Of a stretch of 64,000 nucleotides of DNA, positions 62,001-64,000 are shown in pieces; positions within the stretch are counted from its first letter, which is position 1; every line of letters starts with the position of its first letter. Made by a program: the position numbers and the translations under genes. The notes below the pieces were generated by a model that searched no databases, was not told the origin of the DNA, and saw nothing but the letters and a program-made list of their open reading frames with translations. The stretch spans positions 868,001 through 932,000 of the forward strand of contig JADJTT010000001.1 in NCBI GenBank assembly GCA_016711045.1. Reading direction: 5' to 3'. The DNA comes from Saprospirales bacterium. GTDB taxonomy: Bacteria; Bacteroidota; Bacteroidia; Chitinophagales; Saprospiraceae.

Positions 62001-62669
62001 ATGAATACAATCCCCGCTTCTACACTCGAGTTCCTGCGCGAACTGCAGGTCAACAATAACCGGGAGTGGTTTACTGCGAATAAACCACGGTACCAGGAGG
62101 CGCATACCCAATTTAAAGCTTTTTCCGACGGGGTACTCGACCTGATGAGCCACCACGACAATATCGAAGCGGTCAGCGTCTACCGGATTTACAGGGATGT
62201 ACGCTTTTCAAAAGACAAATTGCCGTATAAAAATCAATTCAGCGCCAGCATGAGCCGGGCGACGAAGTGGTTGCGAGGCGGGTATTACTTCCATATTGAA
62301 CCCGGAGCTTCTTTTGTGGGAGGAGGTTTTTGGCAGCCTGAATCGGCCGACCTGAAGCGCGTCCGGGAAGAGATTGCGGCCGATGATAAGCCCTTGCGGA
62401 AAATCCTTGCTGATCCTGTTTTTGTCAGTACATTCGGTGAACTTCAGGGAGATCGCCTCAAAACGGCGCCTCAGGGTTTCCCGAAGGATCATCCCGCTAT
62501 AGATCTGCTCCAATACAAAAATTATTTGCTTACCCGCTCATTCAACGACAAAGAAGTGTTGGCGCCTAATTTTCAGCAGGAAATCGCGACCACGTTCCTT
62601 CGAATGCGGCCATTTTTAAACTACATGAGCGAGGTGCTGACGACGGATGGGAATGGGTTGCCGTTGTAA
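62001..62669 (+). CDS. DUF2461 family protein
   Basis: 222 aa. TLEFLRELQVNNNREWFTAN and YRIYRDVRFSKDKLPYKNQF are the hallmark of DUF2461 (TIGR02453), and SRATKWLRGGYYFHIEPGAS with VGGGFWQPESADLKRVREEI follow. Complete. The function of the family is unknown. It ends in a strong bidirectional terminator shared with the convergent gene. Confidence 0.92.
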   Translation: MNTIPASTLEFLRELQVNNNREWFTANKPRYQEAHTQFKAFSDGVLDLMSHHDNIEAVSVYRIYRDVRFSKDKLPYKNQFSASMSRATKWLRGGYYFHIEPGASFVGGGFWQPESADLKRVREEIAADDKPLRKILADPVFVSTFGELQGDRLKTAPQGFPKDHPAIDLLQYKNYLLTRSFNDKEVLAPNFQQEIATTFLRMRPFLNYMSEVLTTDGNGLPL

Positions 62670-62704
62670 AAAAAGGGGAGATCCAAAAGACCTCCCCTTT
62701 TTTT
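62668..62704. terminator. bidirectional terminator
   Basis: The arms AAAAAAAGGGGAG (62668-62680) and CTCCCCTTTTTTT (62692-62704) are 13-bp complements with an 11-base loop, and T8 follows to 62705. It overlaps the stop codons of both convergent genes. Confidence 0.85.
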
Positions 62705-64000
62705 TAGTTATTCACTAACATCAGATTGTACCGTTGGTCTTTTGCATTTCTAGAAAAGAAAAGCATGTTGTTGGCTTTTGGTAGTTGCTTGGAATCCAAT
62801 TCCTGGGCATTACTTATTTCGGCCAGTTTGGTCATTTCCAGGGTAGCGCCGGAAATCCGGTATACATTGATCGAGGAAGCGCCACCTATGAGGGGGTCTT
62901 TCACGATGGTCAGGTAATTGCCATTTTCAGTCGGGAAGCTGTTAAAGCGCGACTTATAGCCCGCATCTGCATTTTCCGGGCGCATCACGTGCTGGGTATG
63001 GGTGATTTTACCGGTTTGGTCTACCCGAAACAGCACGTATCCTTTTGGCGTTAGCGTTTTTTGTGGGGTTGTACCTGGCTGGCTGGTTACCGATACCTCG
63101 TGGGTCAGCTCGTAAATGACATACTTGGATCCATCTTTCTGGTTGTAGGAGTAGTTGTATTTCCAGTCGAAATTTCTAAGGTCTGAAGGAGCGAAACCGA
63201 GGCCTTTGGCAAGCGGATGGCCAGCATCCAATGTTTCGGAGCAGGTCAGCTTGCCGCCGTCAAAGCAAAATGTGTAAAATGCAGGAGTTTTAGTGGCGGT
63301 GGCGAGTAAACTCACTTTATCGCCGGAATGAAAAGCGCGAATGACTTTCACATATTCCTCTGCTACATCAAAATTGGTCTCAGCGACCAGTTCGCCGGCT
63401 GCATTCCACTGATAGAATTTGTAGGTTTTCTTGTCGGGTTCCGGATTGGTTTTCTTATAGCCGAAGCCGTAGTTCTGCCGGTATACATGGACTATGCCGT
63501 CAATATTAAAGGTATTGTCTTCCGGCGTTTCAGTAATGAGCACCTGGCGAAGGTTGAGATCGTGGGGCTTTTCCATTTTGATCTCGGTTCGAGCAGTTTC
63601 TTTTCCTTCCTTATCGAAGACTACGAGTTCTTGTTCAAACTCGTTGCTTCTGTTACCCATTTGACCAACCAGAACATGGCCATGGTGGGCAAGTACAGAT
63701 CCTGTTTTGGGGTTACATACCGGGTCAGACATCTGAATCCAGTAATCCTTGGTACTAGAATTTCTGTAGGGGTCGATATTTACCGACTGGGTAACCTTGT
63801 CGTAGTTGCCAGGAGTGCTCAGGGCTTTGGTCAGGAAATCTTTTTCAGCCTGCGACGCTTCTGTTTTTAGCGTATAAGTGACTTTATCGAAGGCTTTGGG
63901 CTTCAATCCCAACATGCTGTAGGAGATGCTGTTATCGTAATACATTTTTGGACGGGCCACCTCTTTCACTTCTTCTTCTGTTTTCAACTCGGGGTATTTT
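62704..64000 (-). CDS. hypothetical protein, N-terminus beyond right edge
   Basis: The minus-strand frame is open from the window edge to its stop at 62704-62706; at least 431 codons are visible with no credible start (a TTG at 63985-63987 is not convincing). The sequence contains SVLAHHGHVLVGQMGNRSNE, RQVLITETPEDNTFNIDGIV, FDWKYNYSYNQKDGSKYVIY and SFPTENGNYLTIVKDPLIGG, suggesting a beta-propeller-like protein. I do not recognise the family. Confidence 0.7.
   Translation of the reverse strand, partial: KYPELKTEEEVKEVARPKMYYDNSISYSMLGLKPKAFDKVTYTLKTEASQAEKDFLTKALSTPGNYDKVTQSVNIDPYRNSSTKDYWIQMSDPVCNPKTGSVLAHHGHVLVGQMGNRSNEFEQELVVFDKEGKETARTEIKMEKPHDLNLRQVLITETPEDNTFNIDGIVHVYRQNYGFGYKKTNPEPDKKTYKFYQWNAAGELVAETNFDVAEEYVKVIRAFHSGDKVSLLATATKTPAFYTFCFDGGKLTCSETLDAGHPLAKGLGFAPSDLRNFDWKYNYSYNQKDGSKYVIYELTHEVSVTSQPGTTPQKTLTPKGYVLFRVDQTGKITHTQHVMRPENADAGYKSRFNSFPTENGNYLTIVKDPLIGGASSINVYRISGATLEMTKLAEISNAQELDSKQLPKANNMLFFSRNAKDQRYNLMLVNN

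Overview
The window looks like a chromosome segment of a member of the phylum Bacteroidota, most probably the Saprospiria/Chitinophagia side (class level is inference). The evidence is a type IX secretion protein of the PorU2 family, PorG/DUF6089-like and RemB/Wzi-like outer-membrane proteins, a DUF4294 protein, a UpxY-type antiterminator, starts without Shine-Dalgarno sequences, and several upstream sites matching the Bacteroidota -7 element TAnnTTTG. No rRNA, tRNA, CRISPR array, IS element or prophage was recognised.

Layout. 1-8.4 kb is housekeeping: a partial M1 aminopeptidase lipoprotein, a helix-hairpin-helix DNA-binding protein and ComEC (frameshifted), an alpha/beta hydrolase, heme A synthase CtaA, an SRAP/YedK DNA-lesion protein and LpxK. 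Both spacers flanking ctaA are AT-rich and carry DnaA-box-like 9-mers; the spacer downstream of ctaA also has a perfect 17-bp palindrome. It is a candidate replication origin. 8.4-13.2 kb is one large decayed gene of the PorU2 type, readable only as fragments in different minus-strand frames. 13.3-18.8 kb holds a RemB/Wzi-like outer-membrane protein and full-length cobalamin-dependent methionine synthase MetH.

18.8-40.3 kb is a surface-polysaccharide locus. It opens with the remnant of a winged-helix regulator and an L-2-hydroxyglutarate oxidase (LhgO). Next come a WbpD-like acetyltransferase, a UDP-HexNAc dehydrogenase, the UpxY antiterminator, the sulfate activation genes cysC-cysD-cysN, a fused uronate 4-epimerase/UDP-GlcNAc 2-epimerase, a GT2 glycosyltransferase, the GDP-fucose genes gmd-fcl-manC, a GT4 glycosyltransferase and a methyltransferase interrupted by an in-frame palindromic repeat. 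An archaemetzincin follows, then on the minus strand a GT4, a broken Wzx flippase and a WecE-type aminotransferase, and on the plus strand a GNAT/FemAB-like protein and an (alpha/alpha) barrel protein. Together they predict an acidic, fucose-containing and possibly sulfated glycan, although no sulfotransferase or polymerase is recognised here.

40.3-64 kb is mostly ordinary core genome: an RsmI-like methyltransferase, NadA, a PorG-like barrel, an M42 peptidase, a second flippase, a DUF6624 protein, two secreted amidohydrolases with mostly degenerate metal sites, DUF4294, a DinB-cupin fusion, GNAT, an MtfA-like protein, MutL, two rhomboids, an EEP-family enzyme, CysS, a DUF2461 protein and a partial unknown protein.

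At least five otherwise recognisable genes are split by single-base indels, mostly in homopolymers (comEC, PorU2, a GT4, Wzx, a small membrane protein). Whether these are real mutations or consensus errors cannot be decided from the sequence alone; each is flagged.
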